Shown: positions 1 through 7,155, counted from the stretch's first letter. The stretch: DNA of 16,685 nucleotides from Chryseobacterium gleum (GCA_943326825.2 CALPUT020000017.1:1-16685); one strand, 5' to 3'. Notes: a model not told the origin generated them from the letters alone. Numbers and translations are program-made.

Positions 1-111
1 ATGGTCGAGAAAATTTCTCGTCACCTTCCTTCTGATATTACGATTCATAACGTGAAACTGGAAGAAACACCGACTTCTTATGCGGAATGGTTTGCTTGTG
101 ATAATTTTTAA
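1..111 (+). CDS. QueD / 6-pyruvoyl-tetrahydropterin synthase family protein, 3' fragment
   Basis: Only the last 36 codons are in the window; reading frame 1 is open from the first base and stops at TAA 109-111. The C-terminus contains VKLEETPTSYAEW, which matches the family's C-terminal signature: a hydrophobic strand, the conserved Glu of an ET-P-TS motif, then an aromatic residue. Known family members convert dihydroneopterin triphosphate to 6-carboxy-tetrahydropterin in queuosine biosynthesis, or make 6-pyruvoyl-tetrahydropterin. The fragment lacks the N-terminal zinc-binding histidines, so QueD cannot be separated from PTPS. The ATG at position 1 is probably an internal methionine, because family members are about 120-150 residues long. 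The gene converges on the nrnA-like gene, and the two share a bidirectional terminator. Confidence 0.7.
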   Translation: MVEKISRHLPSDITIHNVKLEETPTSYAEWFACDNF

Positions 112-112
112 T

Positions 113-150
113 TTTAGAGACTTAGATGTTAGACGCTTAGAAATTATAAG
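113..150. repeat. Short TTAGA-type degenerate repeat array (small copy)
   Basis: About four to five degenerate 7-8 bp units (tttagaga, cttagatg, ttagacg, cttagaaa) lie between the QueD-like stop codon and its terminator. The same unit family forms a much longer array at 9355-9455. The function is unknown. Confidence 0.6.
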
Positions 151-152
151 AT

Positions 153-185
153 AAAAATCCGTAAGAATAATCTTACGGATTTTTT
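153..185 (+). terminator. Bidirectional intrinsic terminator between convergent genes
   Basis: The hairpin arms AATCCGTAAGA and TCTTACGGATT surround an ATAA loop. The stem extends through an A-tract on the left and a T-tract on the right, to about 14 bp. Both flanks supply a U-run, so it can terminate the QueD-like transcript on + and the nrnA transcript on -. Confidence 0.85.
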
Positions 186-186
186 G

Positions 187-270
187 ATATTTTCACTTAT
201 AGTTATAACTTTCGGTGATTATATTCACTAATAGTTATAACTTTTGGTGATTATATTCACTTTTGGTTAT
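187..270. repeat. Tandem ~32-34 bp repeat containing palindromes
   Basis: Two full units (187-220 and 221-252) and a partial third (253-270) share the pattern ATATT-CACT-ATAGTTATAACTTT-GGTGATT. Each full unit contains the perfect 10-bp palindrome AGTTATAACT (201-210 and 233-242). GTGATTATATTCAC spans each unit junction. The array lies 3' of the nrnA-like gene. No coding potential is seen. Confidence 0.7.
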
Positions 271-283
271 ACAAATCACAATA

Positions 284-357
284 TCACCTCCCTTAATCTC
301 CTTGCGCTAACGACTTAGTCTTCGCAAATATATTTGCTCTCCTCAAGGAGGGAAAAT
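284..357. repeat. Intergenic hairpin repeat element, copy 1
   Basis: This stretch of about 75 bp matches 1552-1625 over its whole length with small indels. Shared blocks are TCACCTCCCTT, TCCTTGCGCTA, CTTAGTCTTCGC, GCTCTCCT and AAGGAGGG. It contains the perfect palindrome GCAAATATATTTGC (324-337) and a CTCCT/AGGAG hairpin (near 339-350). It sits just past the 3' end of the nrnA-like gene. It looks like a non-autonomous dispersed repeat of the REP/MITE kind, but the genomic copy number is unknown. Confidence 0.75.
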
Positions 358-373
358 ATAACTTAAAATTTAA

Positions 374-1378
374 TTACTTCTTGAAATAAACAGGAATCAA
401 AGATTTAATTTTATCGATTGTTTCTTGAACGGAAAGGTCGCTTTTACCTCCTGCTGCGTTGGCGTGACCTCCTCCTTCGAAATGTTCTGATGCTAATTTA
501 TTGACTGGATTGTCACTTCCTTTTGAACGGAATGATATTTTAACAATTCCATCTTTCTCTGCTAAAAATACGGCTACTTTCATGCCTTTGATCGAAAGTG
601 CAATATTTACAAAACCTTCTGTATCTCCTTTTTGATGTGGAAATTGTTCTAATTCTACTGCTGTTAATGAGATAATCGCGAAGTTGTAATCAAAATCGAT
701 TTCTAATTTTTGGCTTAAAGCATATCCTTGTAAACGTAAACGCTCTAAACTATTGTTATCAAAGGTTTGTTCATGTACCAAATTATGTACGACTCCTGCA
801 TTGATTAATTTAGCTGCTAATTCATGTGTTCTTGGTTGAACGCTTGGAAAACGAAATGAACCTGAATCTGTTACGATTCCTAAATACAATGGTGTTCCGA
901 TTTGTTGATCTAATAATTCTTCGTTTCCTGATTGAATGATTAATTCACAAATCAATTGAGATGTTGAACAGACACTTGTTTCTGAAACGGTTATAAAACA
1001 ATAATCTTGTGGATGTAAATGATGATCGATCATTATTTTTTTACAAGTCGCAGCTTCTAATAAGACTTGCATTTCTGGTCCTACTCGATCTGTTGCGTTG
1101 TAATCTAATGAAAAGATTAAATCTGCTTTTGAGAAATGTTCCGCTACTTCCACAGAATGGTCTGTCATTGTTTGGATCGAATCGATCTCTTCTACCCAAC
1201 GAATGTATTCTGGTGCTGGATCTGGATGACAAACAACTACTTGCTTTCCTAATTTTTTAATAAAATGATACAAACCCATTGAACTTCCAATCGAATCGCC
1301 ATCTGGTGAACGGTGTGAGGTGATTACAATGTATTCGGCTGCTTTTATTTCGTTGACGATGTCTTGGTATTTGTTCAT
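374..1378 (-). CDS. nrnA: DHH-family phosphoesterase, NrnA-like (nanoRNase / pAp phosphatase)
   Basis: The 334-residue protein has the full DHH architecture. The N-terminal metal-binding motif is SHRSPDGDSIGS (H22, D26, D28). A further conserved Asp lies in SLDYNATDR (about residue 92). The name-giving DHH is at 118-120 (IMIDHH), and another Asp lies in GIVTDSG (about 171). The C-terminal DHHA1 substrate-binding motif is GGGHANAAGG (302-311). Family members are Mn-dependent cytoplasmic enzymes that degrade 2-5 nt RNA and/or dephosphorylate 3'-phosphoadenosine 5'-phosphate. The length fits the NrnA group (about 310-340 residues). The start at the CAT of 1376-1378 leaves only four residues before the first conserved helix, so it fits. 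The gene is separated from dapA by a 279-bp repeat-bearing gap and is probably transcribed alone. Which of the two activities dominates cannot be read from sequence. Confidence 0.92.
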   Translation of the reverse strand: MNKYQDIVNEIKAAEYIVITSHRSPDGDSIGSSMGLYHFIKKLGKQVVVCHPDPAPEYIRWVEEIDSIQTMTDHSVEVAEHFSKADLIFSLDYNATDRVGPEMQVLLEAATCKKIMIDHHLHPQDYCFITVSETSVCSTSQLICELIIQSGNEELLDQQIGTPLYLGIVTDSGSFRFPSVQPRTHELAAKLINAGVVHNLVHEQTFDNNSLERLRLQGYALSQKLEIDFDYNFAIISLTAVELEQFPHQKGDTEGFVNIALSIKGMKVAVFLAEKDGIVKISFRSKGSDNPVNKLASEHFEGGGHANAAGGKSDLSVQETIDKIKSLIPVYFKK

Positions 1379-1464
1379 TTTGTTTTATTTGATGTGCTGT
1401 GTGTTTTGTTTTGTTTTAAACCATTTAAGGCATATAAGGACAATAAGCTTATGATTGTTATATT

Positions 1465-1497
1465 CCTCCCTTGAGGGAGGATTAAGGAGGGTGACAA
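1465..1497. repeat. Left inverted arm of hairpin repeat copy 2
   Basis: CCTCCCTTGAGGGAGG (1465-1480) is a perfect hairpin (6-bp stem, TTGA loop). It is followed by TTAAGGAGGGTGACAA (1482-1497), which is the reverse complement of TTGTCACCTCCCTTCAA (1549-1565) apart from one extra base. The arm therefore faces the main element across about 50 bp of unrelated AT-rich sequence. Confidence 0.65.
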
Positions 1498-1551
1498 TTG
1501 AGAACTTGAGATAGAATTAAAATCCCTATTCGTAAAATTAAATTATAGTTG

Positions 1552-1625
1552 TCACCTCCCTTCAATTCCTTGCGCTACCGCTTAGTCTTCGCGAAAATAT
1601 TCGCTCTCCTAAAGGAGGGGAAAAT
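1552..1625. repeat. Intergenic hairpin repeat element, copy 2
   Basis: This is the second copy of the element at 284-357, in the same orientation, lying just 3' of dapA. The internal hairpin here is GCGAA-AATA-TTCGC (1591-1604), where copy 1 has GCAAA...TTTGC. The G-C to A-T change keeps the pair. A second small hairpin CTCCT-AA-AGGAG follows at about 1606-1617. It may act as an attenuating 3' structure for the dapA transcript, but it lacks a good U-run, so it is not called a terminator. Confidence 0.75.
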
Positions 1626-1657
1626 TAATCTTCTAAATTCTAATATTGAATAGATTC

Positions 1658-2551
1658 TTATTTCACTGATTCAAGAACCAATGATTCTGTTTCTTTTTCG
1701 ATTCTTGTTTTAAGGGCTTCTGAAACTTGAACTAATGGTAATCTTAAGTTTGGTTTCATAATTCCTCTTTTTGCTAAAGCTACTTTTACACCTGCTGGAT
1801 TTCCTTCTTCGAAAAACATTTTTGTTACGGCTAATAAATCGTAATGTGCTTTTCTTGCTTTTGGTAAGTTTTCTTCGATTGAAGCATTTACCATTTCTGA
1901 GAATTTCTCTGGAAATGCATTTGCAACTACTGAAATTACACCATCTGCTCCTGCTGCTATTAATGGCATTGTAATCGCATCGTCTCCTGATAACACACCA
2001 AAACCTTCTGGACGCAAACGGATAATTTCCATGATTTGCTCCATACTTCCTGATGCTTCTTTTACGGCTACAATGTTTTTTACTGTTCTAGCTATTTCTA
2101 GGGTTGTTTCTGCTAAAACGTTTGAACCTGTTCTTCCTGGAACGTTGTACAAAATAATTGGCAACTCTGTACAAGCTGCAATGTATTTGTAATGCTCAAT
2201 GATTCCTTTTTGAGTCGGTTTATTGTAATAAGGTGATACTGATAAAATTCCATCAACACCTGCTGGAACTTTTTTTAATTTTTCTCCAACATCTATTGTG
2301 TTATTTCCTCCAACACCATAAACAATCTTAAGCTTTCCAGCATTTTCTTCGATCACCGTTTTCAAAACTTCTTCCTTTTCTCCTGAAGTTAAAACTGGAG
2401 ATTCACCTGTTGTTCCTTGAACTACTAAGAAATCTGTCCCACCTTCAATTTGAAGACGAACCAAGCTACGCAACGAATCAAAATCAATTGAGCCGTCGTT
2501 GTTGAATGGAGTAACTAATGCAACTCCTGATCCTTTGAAAATATTTTCCAT
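1658..2551 (-). CDS. dapA: 4-hydroxy-tetrahydrodipicolinate synthase
   Basis: The enzyme condenses pyruvate with L-aspartate semialdehyde, the first committed step of the diaminopimelate/lysine pathway in the cytoplasm. The 297-residue length is normal for this (beta/alpha)8 family. Visible active-site elements are GTTGES (T47, T48), the Tyr pair in SPYYNKP (Y108/Y109), ILYNVPGRTG with the proton-relay Tyr135 and Arg140, the Schiff-base lysine K164 in VAVKEASG, and the GVISVVAN strand. All key residues are present. It is the last gene of the prmC-to-dapA run and starts 1 bp after the stop of the small upstream gene, so translational coupling is likely. The start at 2549-2551 places the usual GSGVALVTPF strand at residues 7-16, as in other DapA proteins. 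Confidence 0.97.
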   Translation of the reverse strand: MENIFKGSGVALVTPFNNDGSIDFDSLRSLVRLQIEGGTDFLVVQGTTGESPVLTSGEKEEVLKTVIEENAGKLKIVYGVGGNNTIDVGEKLKKVPAGVDGILSVSPYYNKPTQKGIIEHYKYIAACTELPIILYNVPGRTGSNVLAETTLEIARTVKNIVAVKEASGSMEQIMEIIRLRPEGFGVLSGDDAITMPLIAAGADGVISVVANAFPEKFSEMVNASIEENLPKARKAHYDLLAVTKMFFEEGNPAGVKVALAKRGIMKPNLRLPLVQVSEALKTRIEKETESLVLESVK

Positions 2552-2552
2552 C

Positions 2553-3044
2553 TTAAGCTATTTTACTCAATGTTGATATTGCAAAACTAATCATTTCCTG
2601 AATAGAATTTAACGTACTTTTTAAATTTAAGAGGAAAAAATCTTGATTATCACAATTGACTCCAATTCTATTAGGAATACTAAATCCATTAATCCATTTT
2701 GCAACTTTCTTTGTTGGCGTTCCAAAGCAAATAAATAAATCAAAATGCTTTAATCGTAAGGCTTCTAAATCCTCTTCCCCCACAACTTTATTTTTCTTTT
2801 TGATATTTCCCCAAAATGATAAATCACTTGGTGAAAAATAATTATACAAAGAATACTTTTCAACACTTGACTTTTTATTCAATGTCAAAATGATTACTTT
2901 AACTTCTCTGAAATGACCATTTAAAACATTTTGATCAATGGAATTTTTAAACTTTACAAATTCATCTGCAGTTGTATAAATATAAAATACAACAATGCTT
3001 TTTGACTTTTCCCATAAATTTGTTTTCGCTTCCATATTAACCAT
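2553..3044 (-). CDS. Small conserved protein between ligA and dapA (resembles DUF6913)
   Basis: The 163-residue protein has no catalytic motif that I recognise. Its position between ligA and dapA, its length, and the C-terminal pattern ending DLFICFGTPTKKVAKWI...RIGVNCDNQDFFLLNL resemble a flavobacterial family usually labelled DUF6913. That assignment is from memory of the family and needs a profile search. No signal peptide or convincing membrane helix is seen; the protein alternates beta-like hydrophobic strands with charged helices and is probably cytoplasmic. The chosen ATG (3042-3044) lies inside the end of ligA and overlaps it by 8 bp (ATGGTTAA). A second ATG three codons later would remove the overlap. 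The dapA start follows the stop by 1 bp. The tight packing suggests co-expression with both neighbours, but gives no function. Confidence 0.75.
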   Translation of the reverse strand: MVNMEAKTNLWEKSKSIVVFYIYTTADEFVKFKNSIDQNVLNGHFREVKVIILTLNKKSSVEKYSLYNYFSPSDLSFWGNIKKKNKVVGEEDLEALRLKHFDLFICFGTPTKKVAKWINGFSIPNRIGVNCDNQDFFLLNLKSTLNSIQEMISFAISTLSKIA

Positions 3045-5049
3045 TTAAAAGTTGAATGAATTCATCTTCTGATAAAATAATGATACCTAAATCTGATGCT
3101 TTTTTCAATTTAGCTGGCCCCATATTTTCACCGGCTACAACATAATTTGTTTTTGAAGAAATTGACGAAACATTTTTTCCTCCATTTAATTCGATTACTT
3201 CTTTTATTTCATCTCTTGAAAACGAAGTAAAAACACCAGAAACAACGAAATTCATTCCTTTTAATTTATCTGTCCCTCCCACTCTTTCTTCGATTTGAAA
3301 TTGTAAACCAACTGCTTTTAAACGATTGATCACTTCTACATTTCGTTCTTCTAAAAAGAAATTCTGAACGGAAATCGCAATTTTCTCACCAATTTCATCA
3401 ACATTAATCAACTCATCGTATTTCGCATTTTGGATTGCATCGATTGATTTAAATCCTTTAGCTAATTTTTTCGCTACTGTTTCGCCTACAAAACGAATTC
3501 CTAATGAAAATAAAACTCTTTCAAATGGAACTTGTTTTGATAACTCTAAACCTTTCAATAAGTTATCAGCAGACTTATCGCCCATTCGATCTAAATTCAC
3601 AATCTGATCAAACGTCAAATCGTATAAATCAGCATAAGAATGAATCAATTCTTTCTCCACTAAAACATCTACCGTTTCCGCTCCTAAACCATCAATATTC
3701 ATGGCTTTACGACCGATAAAATGCTCGATTCTTCCTTTTATTTGTGGAGGACATAAATTCTCATTGTGGCAATAATGTTGTACTTCTCCTTCACGTCGAA
3801 CCAATTCAGAACCACATTCTGGACAGTTTTCTATGAATTGAATTTTTTCGTTCTCAGATGTTCGTTTATCTAAGTTTACACCAACGATTTTCGGAATAAT
3901 CTCACCGCCTTTTTCAACAAACACACTGTCTAACAAATGTAAATCCAATTTCTCAATTTGATCTGAATTGTGTAATGACGCACGTTTAACCGTTGTTCCT
4001 CCTAATTGCACTGCTTTTAAATTCGCAACGGGTGTCACCGCTCCTGTTCTTCCAACTTGGTATTGAACAGATTCTAAAATTGTTTCAACACGTTCAGCTT
4101 TGAATTTATACGCGATTGCCCAACGAGGAGATTTTGCTGTAAAACCTAATTCTTGTTGTTGTTGGTAGTTATTGACTTTAATGACAATTCCATCGATTTC
4201 AAAAGGCAATTCCGAACGGTGTTTATCCCAATAATGAATAAACTCCATGATTCCGTCAATTGAATCTGTTTTTTTGATGAAATTCTTCTGATGATCGGGC
4301 ACTTTGAATCCCCAGTCTTTGGCTTTTAAAACACTTTCGTAATGTCCGTCCAATTCTAAATCGTATCCGTAAACGCCGTATAAATAACAATCTAAACCTC
4401 GTTCAGCAACAATTTTCGAATCTTGAATTTTCAATGTTCCTGAAGCTGTATTTCTTGGATTGGCAAATTCTGCTTCTCCGATATCTAATCGTTGTTCGTT
4501 TAATTTTTGGAAATTTTTCAAAGGAAAAAAGATCTCTCCACGGATTTCAAAATCAGCTGGAAAATCTCCTTTTAGTTTTAACGGAATGGTTTTAATTGTT
4601 CGAACATTTGTCGTTACATTTTCACCTTGTGTTCCATCTCCTCTTGTGATTGCTTGTTTTAAGGTTCCGTTTTCGTATTGAATTCCAATCGCTACTCCAT
4701 CGTATTTTAACTCACAAACATATTCTAATTTTCCTTCTGAAAGCTTCTTCAATCGGTTTTCCCAATCGATGATTTCTTCTTCTGAATAGGTATTCGACAA
4801 GGATAACATTGGAAACCGATGCACTACCGATTCCATTTTTTTGGTGATGTCTCCTCCTACTCTTTTCGTTGGACTATAATCAAATGCAAATTCAGGAAAT
4901 TGTTGTTCCAAGGAAATTAATTTTTCAAACAACATATCAAAATCATAATCCGAAATTTCAGATTTGTTTTCTATGTAATATAAATCATTGTGTCGATTAA
5001 TTTCATTCGACAAACGTTCTATTTCTTGTTTTGCTTGTGCTTTTTCCAT
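3037..5049 (-). CDS. ligA: NAD+-dependent DNA ligase LigA
   Basis: The enzyme seals nicks in replication and repair using NAD+, and is essential in most bacteria. Its 670 residues are full length. In order it shows the N-terminal NMN-binding Ia helices with the DLYYIENKSEISDYDFD pattern (residues 22-38) and the adenylation lysine K115 in CELKYDGVAI. RGDGTQGENVT (136-146) and EIDGIVIKVN follow, then an OB fold. A Cys4 zinc finger (CPECG, then HYC and LCPP, roughly residues 408-432) and helix-hairpin-helix repeats come next. A C-terminal BRCT domain spans about 590-670 (VVSGVF...GGKNVSSISSKTNYVVAG). Nothing is missing. It lies 41 bp downstream of the DUF1016 nuclease gene and overlaps the next gene by 8 bp, so it is probably transcribed from an upstream promoter as part of the prmC-dapA run. 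Confidence 0.98.
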   Translation of the reverse strand: MEKAQAKQEIERLSNEINRHNDLYYIENKSEISDYDFDMLFEKLISLEQQFPEFAFDYSPTKRVGGDITKKMESVVHRFPMLSLSNTYSEEEIIDWENRLKKLSEGKLEYVCELKYDGVAIGIQYENGTLKQAITRGDGTQGENVTTNVRTIKTIPLKLKGDFPADFEIRGEIFFPLKNFQKLNEQRLDIGEAEFANPRNTASGTLKIQDSKIVAERGLDCYLYGVYGYDLELDGHYESVLKAKDWGFKVPDHQKNFIKKTDSIDGIMEFIHYWDKHRSELPFEIDGIVIKVNNYQQQQELGFTAKSPRWAIAYKFKAERVETILESVQYQVGRTGAVTPVANLKAVQLGGTTVKRASLHNSDQIEKLDLHLLDSVFVEKGGEIIPKIVGVNLDKRTSENEKIQFIENCPECGSELVRREGEVQHYCHNENLCPPQIKGRIEHFIGRKAMNIDGLGAETVDVLVEKELIHSYADLYDLTFDQIVNLDRMGDKSADNLLKGLELSKQVPFERVLFSLGIRFVGETVAKKLAKGFKSIDAIQNAKYDELINVDEIGEKIAISVQNFFLEERNVEVINRLKAVGLQFQIEERVGGTDKLKGMNFVVSGVFTSFSRDEIKEVIELNGGKNVSSISSKTNYVVAGENMGPAKLKKASDLGIIILSEDEFIQLLNG

Positions 5050-5090
5050 TTAATTAAAAGATAATTTCTATCACTATCTGAAACTTAATT

Positions 5091-6257
5091 TTATAAATTT
5101 TTAATTTCGTTTTCTATAAAATCAACAATTTTTTGTTTGTCTGGTAATTGCAATAAATATTTACTTACGAAAATTTCGTTATCGCTATCCGCAACTGCAT
5201 ATTCTACTAACGCTTTATTTTGGTTGGTCACTAATAGAATTCCAATTGGTGGATTGTCTGTTAGTTCAACGATGTTTTTCTTGAAATAATTGATGTATGT
5301 TTTTAATTGTCCGATGTGTTCATATTTCACATTGTCTGTTTTCAATTCTACAATCACATGACATTTCAATATTCGGTGGTAAAAAACTAAGTCTATGAAA
5401 TAATATTCCTCACCGATCAATATTCTTTTTTGACGTGCTTCAAAACAAAAGCCGTTCCCCAATTCTAAAATAAATTGTTGTAAATGTTGAATTAACGCTT
5501 GTTCTAAATCACTTTCTTCCACTAATTGTGGATGTTTTAAATTTAAAAACTCTAAAAAGTAATGTGATTTTATAATGTCTTGACCTTCCTGCGGAGTGAT
5601 TTTTTGCTGAATTTGTTCGTATGCTAATTCGTAATTTTCAGACAAACCTAATCGTTCAAAAGTAAGGGTGTTTATTTGTCGTTTCAATTCTGAAACAGAT
5701 GGTGTTGTTTTTAAAATTAATAGTTCATAGAATTTTCTTTTCGTTGCATCATCAATTTTGATTAATTCCACAAAATGGGTGAATGATGTCGCTAAAAACA
5801 ACTTGTTCAAATAGGCATTATTCTCGTCTTTTGATGGAGAAAAATCGTTTTGATTTGGGTTGGTTACGAATTCGTCAGTCGGCGACTGACCAATTTCAAT
5901 TGACTGAAAACTAGATAAATGTAATTCGTCAGTCAGCGACTGACGAATTTGAAAAGGCAAACTATTTTTTAGTTCTTGAGAAGCATTTTTGAAGACCGTT
6001 GGATATACTAAATAAAATTGTCGACACAACTTTAAGTTTGTTTCCCCTAAACCTTTTACTTCAATTCTTGAAGCTAATTCACTAATGATTTTAGTTCCAT
6101 ATTTTGCTCTATCTTCCCCTTGTTGTTCAAATTCTAAGATATAGCAACCAATTAACCAATTTCTTAACGTGAGACTGATATTTATTGCTTTTACAGAATT
6201 TCGCTGTAATAAAATATGTGTTTCATTAATTTGGGAAACTAAACTATCAAAATTCAT
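5091..6257 (-). CDS. DUF1016/YhcG-type PD-(D/E)XK nuclease domain protein
   Basis: The 388-residue protein has two parts typical of the DUF1016 family. The N-terminal helical domain (about 1-95) carries the NWLIGCYILEFEQQGEDRAKYG and GLGETNLKLCRQFY patterns. The C-terminal restriction-endonuclease-like fold (about 240-388) has E252, D289 in FIDLVFYH and E304-L-K306 in VIVELK as the expected catalytic set. The linker (about 96-145) contains two copies of an I-x-Q-S-x-T-D-E motif (104-112 and 122-130), encoded by DNA palindromes 18 codons apart. Family members occur alone, near restriction-modification genes or in mobile regions, and their substrate is generally unknown. The gene lies 3 bp after the prmC stop and 41 bp before ligA, so it is inserted within a housekeeping run. 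A defence or mobile-cargo role is inference; the nuclease fold is well supported. Confidence 0.88.
   Translation of the reverse strand: MNFDSLVSQINETHILLQRNSVKAINISLTLRNWLIGCYILEFEQQGEDRAKYGTKIISELASRIEVKGLGETNLKLCRQFYLVYPTVFKNASQELKNSLPFQIRQSLTDELHLSSFQSIEIGQSPTDEFVTNPNQNDFSPSKDENNAYLNKLFLATSFTHFVELIKIDDATKRKFYELLILKTTPSVSELKRQINTLTFERLGLSENYELAYEQIQQKITPQEGQDIIKSHYFLEFLNLKHPQLVEESDLEQALIQHLQQFILELGNGFCFEARQKRILIGEEYYFIDLVFYHRILKCHVIVELKTDNVKYEHIGQLKTYINYFKKNIVELTDNPPIGILLVTNQNKALVEYAVADSDNEIFVSKYLLQLPDKQKIVDFIENEIKNL
5869..5895. repeat. Intragenic palindrome, copy B (in DUF1016 gene)
   Basis: The arms AATTCGTCAGTC and GACTGACCAATT flank a GGC centre, with one mismatch in 12 bp. On the coding strand this encodes the second IGQSPTDEF motif. 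It starts 54 bp from the related palindrome at 5923, which keeps the frame. Confidence 0.85.
5923..5949. repeat. Intragenic palindrome, copy A (in DUF1016 gene)
   Basis: This is a perfect inverted repeat with 12-bp arms AATTCGTCAGTC and GACTGACGAATT around an AGC centre. It encodes IRQSLTDEL in the linker between the two domains of the nuclease. Confidence 0.9.
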
Positions 6258-6260
6258 ATA

Positions 6261-7136
6261 TCAATCTTTTTTCTGTGCTTTCACCATTCGGTCTTTTCCT
6301 TGTAAATCTTTTTTGACTTCACAATTTACAAAACCTTTTTGAATTAAATCGTCCAGTACTTCTTTTGCGAAACGTTCGTGAATTTCAAAAAATAAATATC
6401 CATTTGGTTTCAAATAGCGTAATGCATTTTCAGCTATTTTTTGATAAAAAATAATGGGTGAATCATTCTCAACAAACAATGCCATGTGAGGTTCAAAATC
6501 CAATACGTTTTGACTCATTTCTAATTTATCAACTTCCGGAATATAGGGAGGATTCGATACAATCGCGTCGAATTCATTTTCTTTGAAAGGATAAGCTGAA
6601 TTTGTTAAAGCATCGAATTCTAAAAAATCTACTGCTAAGTTTAATGCTAAGGTATTTTCTTTTGCTAATTCAATTGCTTCTTTTGAATAATCTGAACCAA
6701 TTACAATTGAATCTTTAAAGATGGATTTTAAAGCCAATGCAATACAGCCTGTTCCTGTGCAAATATCCACCAACTTCAAATTTTGTTGATCGGTAAAAGT
6801 CTCTTTCATCCATTCTACCAACTCTTCGGTTTCTGGTCGGGGAATCAAAGCTCGTTTATCGGATTTGATAATCAACCCGTAAAATTCTGAATGGCCAATA
6901 ATGTATTGAAATGGTTCATTCACTAATAATCGCTTTACTATTCCTCTGAAATACAATAGGTCAGATTCTGAAAGCAATTGATCATTGGCTGAAATTAAAT
7001 CAGAATAATCTATTTTTAACCTTTCACAGATCGCTGTATTGGTGATTGAACGAATTTCTGATTCAGAAAAATGGTCAATCAAACGATTTTTCATGTATTC
7101 TTTAACTGCTCGAACAGAATTGGTTTGAACAAACAT
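6261..7136 (-). CDS. prmC: Peptide chain release factor N5-glutamine methyltransferase
   Basis: The enzyme methylates the GGQ glutamine of release factors RF1 and RF2 using S-adenosylmethionine. The 291-residue protein has the small N-terminal helical domain (about 1-75) and the IPRPETEELVEWM element (98-110) linking to the Rossmann-like methyltransferase domain. The SAM-binding motif I is DICTGTGCIALAL (about 124-136). The catalytic NPPY (195-198, in AIVSNPPYIP) places the substrate glutamine. The family's conserved C-terminal GYLFFEIHERF strand is present. Length and motifs are those of functional PrmC. The gene lies 19 bp after a barrel-protein stop and 3 bp before the DUF1016 nuclease start, so the nuclease is probably co-transcribed with it. 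Confidence 0.96.
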   Translation of the reverse strand: MFVQTNSVRAVKEYMKNRLIDHFSESEIRSITNTAICERLKIDYSDLISANDQLLSESDLLYFRGIVKRLLVNEPFQYIIGHSEFYGLIIKSDKRALIPRPETEELVEWMKETFTDQQNLKLVDICTGTGCIALALKSIFKDSIVIGSDYSKEAIELAKENTLALNLAVDFLEFDALTNSAYPFKENEFDAIVSNPPYIPEVDKLEMSQNVLDFEPHMALFVENDSPIIFYQKIAENALRYLKPNGYLFFEIHERFAKEVLDDLIQKGFVNCEVKKDLQGKDRMVKAQKKD

Positions 7137-7155
7137 TTGATTTTTATTTTGTTAA

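Noticed and set aside
1..111. Complete short gene starting at the ATG at position 1
   Set aside because: The residues match only the C-terminal end of the QueD/PTPS family, so the ATG is most likely an internal Met at the window edge.
187..270. CRISPR array
   Set aside because: The units are directly adjacent with no unique spacers, there are only two and a half copies, and no cas genes are present.
1465..1480. Terminator for dapA
   Set aside because: The CCTCCC/GGGAGG hairpin is strong, but no T-run follows on the minus strand, so it is described as part of the repeat only.
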